From positions 2,413,501 through 2,477,500 of the forward strand of contig JAUIRK010000855.1 in assembly GCA_030549495.1 (NCBI GenBank): 64,000 nt of DNA, read 5' to 3'. Position numbers and translations under genes: made by a program. Of this stretch, positions 1 through 12,379 are shown piece after piece. Each line of letters starts with the position of its first letter. Within the stretch, counting starts at the first letter, position 1. Source of the stretch: Nectonema munidae. Lineage: Eukaryota > Nematomorpha > Nectonematoida > Nectonematidae. The notes below the pieces were generated by a model. The model did not search any database and had not been told where the DNA came from. It saw only the letters and a list, made by a program, of their open reading frames with translations.

Positions 1-190
1 TAAACATATGTTCCCACGCCTTTAGTCTCAGAGCATCATTATCATACATGGCCTAGCCTGAGGTTTACGGCCGCAAAAATTTCCTCGGGCTCTCAAATAC
101 GGTAGGGCTCCTGGCAACGGAATGTTCTGGGTTGGACATGTGAGTTTAATCTGAGTCTCTCTAACCCAACAATACTTTATTTGTAACTTA
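1..190. repeat. Unassigned GC-richer segment, possible repeat fragment
   Basis: This stretch has distinctly higher GC than its surroundings, up to about 190 where AT-rich DNA resumes. On the minus strand a 65-codon frame is open, but it has no recognisable motif. The abrupt composition change and the window edge suggest the end of a dispersed repeat. Confidence 0.3.
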
Positions 191-225
191 ATTTTAGAGA
201 TATAAAAATAAGTCAACTTGTACAA

Positions 226-2369
226 ATTTCTTTGATTCTCTTTATCTAAAATTTATGCAATTTTTGGTTTTGAATTTTGATAAAAATAAATAATGGAGAA
301 ATATTTCTGTATAAAATTTATTTAAAAAGATTTTAAAGAGTTAAAAACTTTAAAAATATTTAACCATGCGCAAGTGAATTGATAATGATAGTTATCTTAG
401 CTAACAAGGGAAAGTTCTCTCAAATGATGTCAAAAAATGTTCCAATATTTTTCACCTAATATCACTGGTCGCAAAATATGTGCGCCACAGATTTAAATGT
501 TTGAGAAGCCTTAACTTACCTCCTCAAGTTTGAATAAAAAGTATTAAAGAGTCACTTTGCATTGGATAATTAAGAAGTATTTAGTTTCTTATAATGTATA
601 TAATGAATATATTACAAGTATTTTTAAAATGGAAGAAAATATTTTTAAAAATGAAATTCCATATGTGCCTCCTCATTCATACATATCGCGAAAAATTGCT
701 TATTTATTATATAACCAGATGTGTCTTTACCCCCTGAATATCATCAAAAAAGTAGTTTGTTTTTTACTTTAATTAGCTAGAAATTAATTAACGCGTAACA
801 ATCTCTGTAAGTTGCTTGTATGAATACTTGGCCTTTTTATATAAATATAGAGATGGCGTAAACGAATTCAAAAAATTATTCGCAAACTTTTTACATTTTC
901 GCCAAAATTGATATAATAAAAAAAAAGATGTCCTACTGAATATTATCATCTTATAAATGAAGTGAAGATGTTAACAACAATAATGATGATAATGATGATG
1001 ACTTTGCTTCTGATTTTGCTATTTTATCAGTAAAAAAAGCCTTGAGAGAGGAGGTTTTGCTTATAAGACGCAATTTTTCATGTCACAATTGTTCTTATCT
1101 CTCTCCTCCTCACTCAACACTACGCAAAATGAAGATGATAAGTATAAGGATGGAGAGGCACTTAATTCAAGTTTTTTTTTTCACTTGATAAATTATTATA
1201 ATCATCATCTACTTTACTTCTCCTTAAAATGTGTAAACAAAGCCGGTCTTTACAAACATATGGAGAAGTGTTGATGATGATTGTCTTGGGATTGAAAATA
1301 CTAATTGCAAACGTCACATTCTATTTTATAGTTATTGTTATTATTATTATTCATTGCAATTAAACGTGAAATATGTTTCTGTGTTTTAAAGCCAATTTTT
1401 TAAATAATAAAACATTTCTGGGGATAAATTTGCACCGAAATAAGCAGCCTTAAGTGTATATACTTAACACGTGAATGAATCTAAAAGATGTTTTAAATTG
1501 GGTATGTTTGAGTGAAATTAAAGGGTGAATAAAGTAAAACTTGTCACTAATATAATTTGCCTTTCGCAAAAAACAATTGTTCTTAAAAATGTTTTTAGCA
1601 ATCATTTAGAAGTTTTTGCAAAAATCAAAAAATTACCGACACACAACACACATTTATTAAAGGATGACTATAGTGTTTTAACATATGGCATTGATTATTA
1701 TAATTCCAAAATATATGGAATAAAGATTCCAATTTTTTTTAAATTTTATGTGCATTTTTGTCTTGATTTTTTTAGCTTAATTAAAATCAAATATTTTATA
1801 AAAATATAATTATATGTTTTTATTCAAATAATGATTGATTATTATTGGATAAGAATAAATGAAGATATATTTAAAGTAGTCAAAAGGCTTTAATATTTAC
1901 CTTCAAACATCGCCTTATTCTTATTGACAATTTTCATTTAGAACATGTAATCCCATTTCTAATTGCAATGTACACTTATCACATTTATTTATTGTTTCTT
2001 TGAGTTCTTGTATTTGATTTTATTTTCTGAAGTTTTGAATATTGATCAATTTTCACAACACATGAGATTGGGCAATAATTTTTCCTCAGCATTACTTTCC
2101 TGATGAAAATAGTGGCATCCATAAAATTTAAAAGTGTACTGATATGATATTTCATACTTGCTCAAACAAAATTTAAACATGTGTCAAAAATGGTATATAC
2201 ATTTAGATGCTGGTAAATTTGAATGAAGTTTTAAACAACAAAGCCGTGTTTAACTTTGCCAATATTCGATTATTCAATCATTTACTGTATGTATGTAAAT
2301 TGTATATATTTACGCAAAAAAGAGCATGCTTATTCATGAAATCATATCTATAGACTCTATAGACTCTAG
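226..2369. other. AT-rich DNA, no gene seen
   Basis: Short open frames here lack known motifs and are AT-driven. A few (GAT/AAT)n-like patches occur near 960-1,010 and 1,330-1,350. Nothing else is supportable. Confidence 0.6.
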
Positions 2370-2960
2370 AGTCTCGACCACAGAAAGTATTAGAAGAAGA
2401 TATTTTATCTGATAAACAAAATATAACTACTGGTGTTCCCCAAGGATCCATTTTAGGCCCTTTCCTTTTTTAATATTCACTAGTGATTTGTATTATACTA
2501 ACCCCAATTTAAGCTATTTTAGCTTTGCAGACGATCTGACAATTAATTTTCCATTTTTTTCCTTCTGAAATAAAATGCATTGAAAAAATTATCCAGAAAG
2601 AATTTCAAAATTTATTTGACTGGGTATCAAAAAATGGGATGATATAATCAACACAAATAAGTCAAAGTTAATGCTTTTTTTCAATGAATAATCAGATAAA
2701 CCTGAAAACAGAGAGTTTATTCTTTGAAGTTGTAGACAATATTCAATTGTTAGGTTTAATGATAGATAATAAATTAACTTGGAAAAATCATATTTCATAC
2801 GTGGACACAAAAGTTTCGAGAGTGATTTGGAATTTTGAATTCTATTAGAAGTTCACTACCTTTTAATCTAAAAAAACTATTAAATATTTCCTTTTTTCTA
2901 CCAAATATCAATTACAAATAAGTAATTGCTACATTACGTGGTTATTACTTTTGATAAAAT
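2370..2960 (+). mobile_element. LINE reverse-transcriptase fragment (Jockey/CR1-like), broken
   Basis: The + strand reads TTGVPQGSILGP at about 2426-2461 and SFADDL at 2521-2538, the palm motifs of a non-LTR reverse transcriptase. Beyond it, in shifting frames, come FDWVSKNGM, NIQLLGLMIDNKLTWKNHI and an N-S-I-R-S-S-L-P segment, matching the thumb and post-RT part of Jockey/CR1-type LINEs. Several frame changes and an in-frame stop make it inactive. Neither the endonuclease nor a 3' tail is visible, so it is an internal relic. Confidence 0.85.
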
Positions 2961-4189
2961 ATGACCTATTTTTTTTAAAATTTTATTTCACACATTTTAT
3001 GATTTAATATTCTTTTTTATATCTGTTTTACATTATTTGCTTACTATTGTTCCAAAGTGACGTTGGAACATCCATTGTGCGTATTATACTCGTTTTTTTT
3101 AAATTTCATATTAATTAATGAATAAACTCTTTTTTCTTCTTTTTCTTTATATATGTTTAAAAAATTTTTTTTATAACTATACAATAGTAAAGACTTGTGC
3201 AAAAGGAGAATCTTTAAATCGAGCTTTAAAAATGCATCCATATTCCAAATCAGCATCTTATATATTCGCGTTTATCTTATTGAAAATAAGATAATCAATT
3301 TTCCATTTAACAGCATAATTTTTCTAAACAAATTTCTTTATATGATAATATTTATTAAGCTAAGGTTAGCTCTATAGTTAATTAATTATGCAGTTAACTA
3401 ATTACCTAAAAAGCCATCAAAAACTATTAAACCCAATAACTAAACAAAAGAAATTAATCGTTCATGTGAAAAAGGATTATGTATAAAAAAAAATATTAAA
3501 AACAAAAGAAGTCTTATATTTTAAATGATACCGGAAATCTGGAAAATCTCGCATAGTTTTCCATATCACATCCCTGCCACGAATCCTCTTCTACATAATT
3601 CAAGACTTTCAAGACACTAATGTGATCGTAGGATGGATTTTATCCTTCCGAAAAGAAAAAATCTTTTTTTCCGAAAATGAAAGAGATAAAATTAGAGCTT
3701 AGAATTCAATAAAGGGTGGTTTATCCTAGTTTCAATCGCTGAAATAAAGAAACAAGGGGAAAATAAGGTCCCATAAGCCCGGAATAATTTTCAACTCCTC
3801 CTGCCCCCTTGAGGTCGACATGGTATTCATGGGGGTGAAGTTGAAATTATGTTTGATTCAAAACTTTTGTGTTTTAGGTATGATGTTTCGATTATTAATG
3901 AGAAATACTCTTCACATCACAAAGTATAAATATGGCCCCTACGGGCCACGCTTTGGCCATCCCGATTTGCACTGGAGTAAGGATGGTCCATCTTTTTTAC
4001 ATGATGGTCCAATTTTAATCTATAAGTAACATTACTGAACCGAAACTTTGGTGAATTTTTTTGAAACATTAAAATACACAACTTTATTCCAACAAAATTT
4101 GCTAAAATTAATTTCTGTCATTACCTTTCTTTCTACAATTTTATTAATGTCATTTTTTTGCGTCGACAAACAAAATGAAATTTCGGATC
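2961..4189. other. AT-rich DNA with a short GC-richer patch
   Basis: No gene seen. The patch at about 3,770-4,020 is GC-richer and could be the remnant of another repeat, but no family signature is readable. Confidence 0.5.
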
Positions 4190-4262
4190 CGGGATCGATC
4201 CCAAGAGCAAGAGTCATCATAACCGAGTATCTAACCAACCTTACTCACGTACCCGTTTGTTA
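4190..4262 (-). mobile_element. tRNA-derived SINE head, copy 1
   Basis: On the minus strand GTGAGTAAGGTTGGTTAGA resembles the A-box arm of a tRNA (compare GCTCAGTTGGTTAGA) and is followed by GGATCGATCC at 4192-4201, a polymerase III B-box. The same head occurs at 15218, 21763 and 55585. The body downstream is not shared with the other copies. Confidence 0.7.
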
Positions 4263-5200
4263 CGCTGGCTAAGTTTTAGGCATTAGATCCTCAAAGCATG
4301 CAAAGATTAAATAGACAGACAGCAATGTGGCCCTCGCGACATAAGTTTGAACTTTTTTGTTCTATAATAAATTTTTGAAAAAAATCTTATCTAAAATATT
4401 TTTTTCAAAAATAACTTGAATAGGTTTGAACTTTTTTAAATGTTTTTTTTTAATTTTTGGTTAATGATTCAAATATTAATAACCGAAAATTCACATATGT
4501 GTAGATGTATTTTGTTTTTTTCATAAATTTATTATAATCATTAATAATTATAAAACTTATAAGCTAGTATTTATTAAAATAAATATCTCTAAAATATAAC
4601 ATATTTTTGCATATATAAAACATCAATATTCTAACTTAAAATAGCTTAAAATGTGTTAAGAGTTATATTTCTCTGATTCAAAAGATGCCAAAATACACAC
4701 CGTTTCAAAAGAAGCACTGAAGTGCAATTTGGATAATACTGATATATAAATTCGTAAGTTTCATCAAATTATTGAAATAAGATGGGCATCACATTAACGC
4801 CATCTAAGTGCAATAATTTTATAAAAATTAATTTATAATAATTAACTTAAACTAAGAATTTAATATGAAGAGTTTAAAAAAGAAAAATGCTATATTTATT
4901 AGAATTTTTTTAAAATGCTGTTCAAACAATTTTATCTGCAATTTATTTCCTATATCTGTTAATAATTTTAACTATATAAATAGTGAATGAAGCTTTTATA
5001 TTTAGTAAAAATGAGCTTTACTACTTTTTTACTATTCAACTACTAATATTACTATTCATTTTATGCAGTTTTATGATCCCAAAAATACTTTAATACACTC
5101 TCATCTTCAATTTGTTGTCGTGAAAAAAAGTAGATTATGTATAAAAAAGAACTCACTTGGAATTGTAGATAACAGCAGGAGAAATAGGAAATTTTCCAGT
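4263..5200. other. AT-rich DNA, no gene seen
   Basis: Low-complexity AT-rich sequence with no coding signal, terminal repeat or RNA gene that I can recognise. Confidence 0.6.
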
Positions 5201-5399
5201 CGCTTATAATGACGTAGCATCTTTGCTTGGAAGGAAGTCAAGAAACATTGTTAAAAAGAGCTTTCTATCTAAAAATATTTTTCCACGTAAAACTTCAAAG
5301 AAGGCAACACCAAAGAAAGGGGGCGTCAAAAGCGAAATTAAAAAAAACTTCAAGTGTGTTTCAATTTCGGAAGTTTGGGAGGGATTAAGGATGAAAAAT

Positions 5400-6340
5400 T
5401 GGAATGAAAAAAAAGCAAGAATTTAATTCGTCTGCGATTCTTGTGATTTAAAAATGGCGCCTACAAATTTTTTTCCTGGAAAAAGGGCATGCGTAAGAAA
5501 AAGTAGTCCTTGTTCTCTGATTATATTTTGAAGAGATCTCGTCAGATGCGGCGCACTTTTGTTAAGTTTGAAAACGTGCCAAAGTGGACTGGAATAGGAA
5601 GAGGGAGGCGGCCAAGAGAGAGACGAAGGTATTGCAAACGTGATAACAGGAAAGCGATACAAGACCACTTCAGGGGAGGAGTAGTGAAGAGGTATGTATA
5701 CGTGAGTGTGTGTGTGTGTGTGTGTTACGCTGACGAAGTTATAATATACTAAGAGTATTATTACTTTTGAAGTGAAGCAGATATAATAATAAAAATAAAA
5801 ATAATCGTAATCATCAGCAGAACTCCTGTTTGATGCGCATATCTGTGTGTGGTGTACCTGTGGTGAATTCTTCCATCTCCCTCTACGATGATGATGAGTT
5901 GTTATTTTTATATGACTCTTTCTCCTATTCTTTGCGCTCCAGTATGCAAGACGGCAAAGTAGAAAGTCTTCAGAATAAAGGTGCGCGCTAAAGTGATGAC
6001 GAAAAATGGTGATGTTCGTTTCTTTGAATAGGGGAAGGAGTATTGCAGGAAATCGTCATCATCATGCGTCAACGCTGCTTCCAACAATCGCTTGCTTGGC
6101 ATGCGGCTGCTCTCGATGAAAGAATTGCTCCGAGAACAATGTGATTGTTGAGTGGGAGGCATTTGTGCTCAAAGTGCTGATGAGTCGCATCATGCTCATG
6201 CCCCACTCAAATTTAATTGCACGCGCACCAACCAATCAGGATGGCGGATTTCGTCTATGCATGCTATTGTTCCCTCCTGCCTCCTAACATTTTATTACTA
6301 CAGAATGCATATACATACAGGCATAAGACTTGTACATAAA
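5400..6340. promoter_or_regulatory. GC-richer island, candidate promoter or untranslated exon
   Basis: GC and CpG rise well above the flanks. The block contains ATGGCG cores at 5454 and 6241 (YY1-like), a CCAAT box inside ACCAATCAGG near 6230, and possible donor sequence GAGGTATGTA at 5688-5697 just before a TG run. Open frames on both strands have no recognisable domain, so it reads as promoter or 5' untranslated sequence of an unseen neighbouring gene. Orientation is unclear. Confidence 0.4.
5704..5725. repeat. TG microsatellite
   Basis: A run of GT dinucleotides immediately right of a possible splice donor. Similar TG runs lie near 6378 and 14594. Confidence 0.9.
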
Positions 6341-6359
6341 AAGTTATAAAAAAAAGTCA

Positions 6360-7360
6360 TTATGTCTAGTTTTACCGGGTGTGTGTGTGTATGTTTGTGC
6401 GCATTTTAAGTGTGTGTATTGTATACTGTATATGCATGTACGCTTGGTTCAAGTTTATTGTATATTATTGCCCTTTCACATTTACTGAAGTATAAAAGTA
6501 AAATATGTGCCTGTAAAAATTTTGCAAACGTTACCTTTTACGTGATAATTACTTCTAATTCTGATTCCTACACTATATATATAGAGGCATATATACAATA
6601 CATATATACCTGTATGGGTTGCATTATGCATTATTTGTGTTTATACCTCGTATATTGTAATAAGGCTATTAATATGTGAAGGAACAGGTGTACACTTATA
6701 CGACCAAGATGGTTGTGGTTATGTGTATGTAGACTATACACGTATGCCTATTACTATTGTAATAAGGGATGATTTGTGAGGGTGATAAATTGAAAAAATT
6801 TATCATCAATGACCTTTAAAAAAGCCTGCTTCGCGAAGATATCGGCTAGAGAAGGAAAAAGAGTTCACAAAGTATTGGATACACCTGGATACCCCTGATA
6901 AAAGATGCTTTCTTGAACACTGAAAATGAAAAAGAAGTAATTTCACTATTATGGAAGGTGACCAAAGTGGTAAAAATGAAGTTTTACCATTTTAATTGTA
7001 GTATTAGTAGCAATATGTGTTAATTGAAAGTTTTTACTCAATTTTTTTGAATAAATAAATATCTACCTGTTATGTCAGCAATACCAACATTTGGATAATA
7101 TATGTTTATGATATAGAGAACTTAAAAATGTTTCGTTTAAGTTTATTTTTTTGTCAAATTTTTTACGTCATTGCAAGTGAATTTATTGGTAAAAATAGTA
7201 AATTTACCATGATTTAATGCTATTTTAATTATCAAAAATAGTAAAGTCCTTAATCGTTACAATGATCTTTTGAAGTCGGTACTGTAACCAATTTTGGTTT
7301 TCAGTGTAAATGAAAACTTGAAATTTAGAAGCTATTTGAAATTAACAATGCTCTACAATT
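6360..7360. other. AT-rich DNA, no gene seen
   Basis: Contains alternating purine-pyrimidine patches (TG/TA) at 6,378-6,720 and otherwise plain AT-rich sequence. Confidence 0.6.
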
Positions 7361-7435
7361 CAGTGTTTCCCAACGTGGGTGGTAGTGCTAACAAGAGGGC
7401 CTTTTGAAATTTTTTTGGGGGGGGGGGGGGGGGGT
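7361..7435 (+). mobile_element. Solo hAT-like terminus followed by poly-G
   Basis: CAGTGTTTCCCAACGTGGG is the classical start of many hAT terminal inverted repeats (CAGTGGTTCCCAACC type). It is followed by a run of about 19 G. No matching inverted end is visible within several kb, so this looks like a one-ended remnant. Confidence 0.5.
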
Positions 7436-7559
7436 GCTTTGTAAAGTTACGAACAGCAAGTTTTTCCTTTTTTGAAACATATTATAATATTTATGTCATA
7501 GTTGTATTTTGCAAAATAATTTACTTAAGTAAGTATACATTTTGGATAACAAAAAAAGT

Positions 7560-7945
7560 TAAAATTTTCTTACATCTGGAAAAAAAATATAATCAATTTT
7601 GATTAGCCGTCAAAAGGGCCAGTTGGTACAAAACCAAGCAGTACAAATGGAAAATTCCATTACACTGTAAGTAAGAATGACAGATTCTACTGTATTCTTA
7701 CCAAGATCAGAGCAATAATTTGTAGAAATTTACCTCGTATCCGCAACAAGCAAGATCATAGTGTAACAAAAAAAAATTTAATTTTATTTTTCGGACTATA
7801 AGGCTCACTCTAAATGTATTTTTTTTTCTAAACTTAACACTGCCCTTTATAATACAGTGAGTCTTGAGTATAGAATGAGGCAAAAATTCTCAAATTTAAA
7901 CTTTTCAATGGTAATGTATATTTTATAGAAAATCTTCAATTTTTA
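7560..7945 (+). repeat. Dispersed repeat R, copy A (empty site for a foldback element)
   Basis: This block matches, in inverse orientation and at about 90% or better by eye, 47262-47590 plus 47769-47795. Shared segments include AACAAGCAAGAT and CTTTATAATACAGTGAGTC. Copy A has the uninterrupted CTTTTGACG site (minus strand, near 7608) where copy B carries an insertion. Copy A in turn has a 29-bp hairpin at 7672-7700 absent from copy B. The family is unknown. Confidence 0.85.
7672..7700. repeat. 29-bp hairpin insertion in repeat R copy A
   Basis: TAAGAATGACAG, loop ATTCTA, CTGTATTCTTA forms an 11-bp stem with one bulged G. The other copy of repeat R lacks these bases and reads straight from CACTGTAAG into ATCAGAGC. 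Confidence 0.7.
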
Positions 7946-9849
7946 TTTCAGAAGTGATTAAATCAATTTTATTCTTTCAGACAGATTTTAGTAGAAAATA
8001 GATTTACCTAACCCCCCCCCCCTCCTCCTTCATCTAACCATGGATGAAAACGTAGGTGTCAAATTTTTTGATGGTGTATTTGACTTTGTTAAAAGAGAAC
8101 TGTTTCTTTTCATCTTGAGTACACTATAGTAAAGCTTTTTACAAAATTATGGCGCTTGAAAAAGTTATCAAGATGTACATTTAAAAAAATCCTGATATCA
8201 TGGAGGAAATCTTAATATTTTTGGCGCAAATTGTGTTCTATCAAGACTACGGGAGGGAAACCCAACGCACATACCTTCACCTAGAATCATTTTATAATGG
8301 CATATTACACATATTTAATAACAAATAAAAATGTTGCTGAGTTTTTTTACTCAAATAATAAGATTGGTCATTTTTATCTCTTGTGATCTACTCAGTTCAA
8401 ATCTGTCTGTCTGTATACTTTCAATACCTTTAGGATATGCTAAATTCCGGTCAAGGAGGAATTCCTGCTCATTTCAGAACTGATGTAATATGGTTTTTAG
8501 CAATTTAGAATTGTTTCATATTGTTATATATATATATATATATGCTTAAGTTTATTATCTTTATTATTGGGAAAGTATTTAAAAATTTGAAAAAAGATTG
8601 CTCTAACATCAATTGTGTTTGGGATAATATCTTTGTATCTGCTGTGCTATTTATTACAAAATTAAGAATGCCTTGATTGACTCTCTTTTTTAAGGGGACT
8701 TTTATAAGAGCTTGGGATAAAGAAAGGTTAAATGCTTTTGCATCAACTTTGATTCGTGTAGCGTATAGTCGGTCCCTCGTTTTCCCCAACAGAACATAAA
8801 GGAAAAGTATTCAGAGAATTGTGAAATAAACGAAAATTTTTCTGACAACTAGGAAAAATATATGAATGGAAAAAGGATTAAACTTTCCTTTCTATCAAGC
8901 TCTTAAAACTTCTCTTTTTTGCATTCAGCTTCGAAAAAAGTCAGATAATCACGCGTTTTGGCCACTTTTAATCTGGATCTTAATTTTAGGGTGAATAGAA
9001 ATAAAAATTGAAGAAAACTTTTAAGAAATAAAAATTGAAGAAAACTTTTAAGAAATAAAATGAGGGTTGTAGTAAATTTTTTTTCAAATTTTTAAAATAT
9101 TTCCCCAATTTCAGATGATTTTTTGCCAGTTATTTAAAATAGCTATATTTCATTAATCAAGGACTTTCTAAGGTGATCCTTTTTGAAGGTAATTTCATAC
9201 AAGTCCAATAATTGTAGCTTTTTTCGTTTAAGTTAAAAGAATCAAGAGATTTATTTTCTATATTTCCTTTTGTAGTTAAAAAAATACATATAACTAATTA
9301 ACGAAGTGTAATTTGAGGAATGATTTAAAAAGACTTGGTTATAAAAATAGAAATTAGTTATTGATTTCAAAGAAAATACTTGAAAAATTAAAAAAAAAAT
9401 TTTTAGGATTCAAAAGTTTTTTTTATAAAAATTAGCTTTTTTTATAAAAATTTTTTTTTATTAATTTATGGATGCTAAAATTTTTCAAGATATTTTATTT
9501 TTTGTGTTTATATACGTGAACAATATTCGTGTGTTTCATGAAAAATGTAGATAAATGAAATAATCTGGTATTTAACAAACTATTTCATATATGTGACATA
9601 TTTTTTGATCGATTAAATCCTATATGAATAAAAGAATCAATCTTGATATTTGATCGAATAATTTTTTTTTGTGGAATGCATCTAAAATATGAAATATTCT
9701 ATCGATTATAGCTTGGGATAATTTTACATATTCCACATTCCATATTAAAACTATACTAAAATTTATGTCATTTTTTTCATCAATTAAAAAAAATTAAAAA
9801 AAAACAAAAAAGCAAAAAAATAGAGACTAAAAAAGTATTTTTAGCCATG
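7946..9849. other. AT-rich DNA, no gene seen
   Basis: A 94-codon minus-strand frame at 8505-8789 has no recognised domain and ends in a TA run. A 27-bp unit is duplicated at about 9001-9054. Nothing else is supportable. Confidence 0.55.
9001..9060. repeat. 27-bp tandem duplication
   Basis: ATAAAAATTGAAGAAAAC and its continuation recur with a 27-bp period, two full units and a partial third. Confidence 0.9.
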
Positions 9850-10110
9850 AGGTAGGTCTTTTGGTCCAGTTGCTTTCACCCTCCATCTACGAATAAGAAG
9901 CCCTGAGCCATAAGGAGATGAAGAAATAGATTGACTGATTCCTATTTCTACAAGTTAAAGTGCTTCATGTTCAGAACGATGTCTTGACAAGGTGAGGAAG
10001 GCCGCCTTCAAATAAGTGTAGTTACTGCTGCCTTGGAGTTTGTCAAATCAGACAACGGCTAAGTCCGTAGCTTACAATTATGGCGTGGAAGAGAACTGGA
10101 GACTTACTGA
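9850..10110 (+). mobile_element. 5'-end fragment of the RTE-like LINE
   Basis: This matches the 5' end of the LINE at 24642-27538 in inverse orientation: shared segments include TCTACAAGTTAAA, GGCCGCCTTCAAATAAG, GTAGCTTACAATTA and GTGGAAGAGAACTGGAGAC. Homology stops near 10106, just where the LINE's endonuclease frame begins. No 3' part or tail follows, which is unusual for a LINE insertion. Confidence 0.75.
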
Positions 10111-12120
10111 AGATTTTAAGCGAGAAGAAATACTTCCTTCAAATTTTAGAATTTAAATTTAATTGAATTTACAAATTTGAGAATTTTTTTTAAGTTGAAA
10201 GTTTTAGGCGTATTTTTTTTTTTTATTGACTTTAAATATAAAAACTCTTGTCTCATATGAGGAGTATTAAAACGGATTCCTAAGAAGAAGAACCTAAGAT
10301 GTCTTACAGAGACTTAGAGGATTCCTAAGATATCTCACAAACAAGAAATAAATTAACAAATTTGAAGAAAAAAAAATTTGAACTAAAATTACGTAAATTC
10401 GTCTCCAGATGCTACGCATTAAAGTCTAATAAAATACAATCTTTGTTTGTGTAAAAAACTATCGTACTATTTCAACCGTAAAGCTGAGAAACTTGCACTT
10501 GTTAGGCTAGGGTTTGTGTTAGATTTAAGGTTAGATAGGGTTTTAGGTTATAATCATACCTTAAACAGTGTGGACTTTAAAATTTTATTCTACTTGTATT
10601 TCAAAAAAACTTTCATTTTCTTAAGTTTAAGCTTTTTTAGTTCTTTCAAAATTTTTAACATAAATGAGGTAAAAAAGAAGCCAATTCTTGATTTTTAATT
10701 TCACTAAAAATACACATTAGTAATAATCTTTGCATTTTTTCTAGTGAGATTTATTCTGTGGCAGATTTTAGAAGTCTTCATTTTATGCAATAATTGCCAA
10801 AAGTTGTTCAAAAGAAAGTAACAGATTCATTGCATAATCTTCGTTCACATAGTTCCATGGGATCCAAAAAAAATTAAACAAGACATTGAAAAATCTTGAA
10901 AATCATGGGATCAAAATTTTTTTTAAAAAGACTGTCACTATCCAAAATTTACTTATCCAAATAAACTTTTTCTATACTCTGCTTTTTAAGTTTCTCATAA
11001 ATAGAAAAAAATGTGTAAACACTTTAAAGACACGAACAAAAAAGACAAACTTGGTGTGTGCATGATTATTATTGGTTAATCAATATATCTCGGATGTGTG
11101 ATGGTATCAATGAACTCTTTCATATTTTACAACTTTCAGAAAGTACTTTGTTCGCTCTTGATTGTTTATCGCTAAAACTTCAAATACCTTTTGAGATAAA
11201 CTACACTTTCCAAAATCTCTCACACTTATTTTTAATTCCGTAAACTGCAACTTGCATCAACTGTCTTGCAAAATATTTTAAGTTAACATTTCGATAAATT
11301 TTTGCTAACCGAAACAATCATTTTCTTTTGTATATTTCTTTCAAGATTACCAAGCCATATGTGTATTCACAACTATATATCCCAATCCTCAGATTGAGAT
11401 TCTGGATTATATAGTTCTTTTACTCTCGTTCCCTTGAAGATAAATGAAATATTGAACACTTTTTGACTTATAGCAATTGAAAGAACCCGTATAAAAAGAA
11501 GAAATTTGAATTCTTTCAAAATTTTTGCAAAATATAAAAAAAAAGTTTATTTTATAGTTACTTTTATTCTGATTATTTCAAAATATTTTTAAAAATGTAT
11601 TATTGTATACAAATATAATTTTTCTTTTATGAAAAAAAAGAGAAAACTCGATATTTTAAATTGCATACATTTTTAAACAAAAATAAAATACAATCAAGCT
11701 TCAATAATAATGAGCTTAAATATGAGTCAATTTTTTTCTGAAAGAGAAATCCAAAGGACTCCAAACACAGAACATGTGGGAAGGTCGATGGTCAAAAGAT
11801 TTAACACTAAACTGCCTATATATATACATATGGTACATTGAAGAAGAAAGAAAAATAAAATGTATCTATTTGTGTAGAAATAATATAACTACTAGTGATT
11901 ATATATGCACTGTTACAATTAAAATTGTCACCTGAAAATATAGCTGGAAAATCTAATTGCTACTATTTATGCAAAACCATCTAAGCTTATCATTTTTAAA
12001 AACACAAATGAGATAATTACCTCCATTGCTTTGATATGATAGAATGGTCATGTCTTTATTTGAATATTTAATTGCAACAAATAGAATAAAGGCTCAAAAA
12101 CGAGATGTCTGAATAGAATT
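10111..12120. other. AT-rich DNA, no gene seen
   Basis: Short frames at 10447-10698 and 11058-11243 have no recognisable motif. No RNA gene or terminal repeats were noticed. Confidence 0.55.
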
Positions 12121-12147
12121 CTTTCAAATTAAAATCTGTTAGGAAAA

Positions 12148-12371
12148 GCCAATCAAATGATCAATAAAAGTGTCAATCATAGGAAAACAATTTTTCATAA
12201 TGCATGAAAAAATTTAATAAACATAGACAGAAGATAAATAAGCAACAGTTTATTTTAATTATAAAACCATGTAAATATTAAATTACATTTAGTCATGTAA
12301 AATATTTAAAATTTTTGAAAAGTGCTATATCTCAAGGCAGCCAATCAAAAGGTAGAATTGCGTGTCAATCA
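12148..12371. promoter_or_regulatory. Repeated composite motif, candidate enhancer
   Basis: GCCAATCAAA followed exactly 12 bases later by GTGTCAATCA occurs at 12148-12179 and again at 12340-12371, while the 12-base spacers differ. CCAAT is the NF-Y box. TGATTGACAC (reverse strand) is one base from the Pbx/Prep site TGATTGACAG. AT-rich homeodomain-type cores lie between and after the pairs. The motifs are read directly; the regulatory role is inference. Confidence 0.45.
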
Positions 12372-12379
12372 CTTAAATA

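Noticed and set aside
5510-5752. Arg-rich + frame as a coding exon
   Set aside because: It runs through a GT repeat and overlaps an equally long minus frame. Composition, not conservation, explains it.
7417-7435. Long G run, and another at 44669-44688
   Set aside because: Both are simple homopolymer expansions next to hAT ends; no independent function can be argued, and run length may be an assembly artefact.
8505-8789. 94-codon minus-strand frame
   Set aside because: No motif or homologous family recognised, no supporting splice or promoter context, and it ends in a TA repeat.
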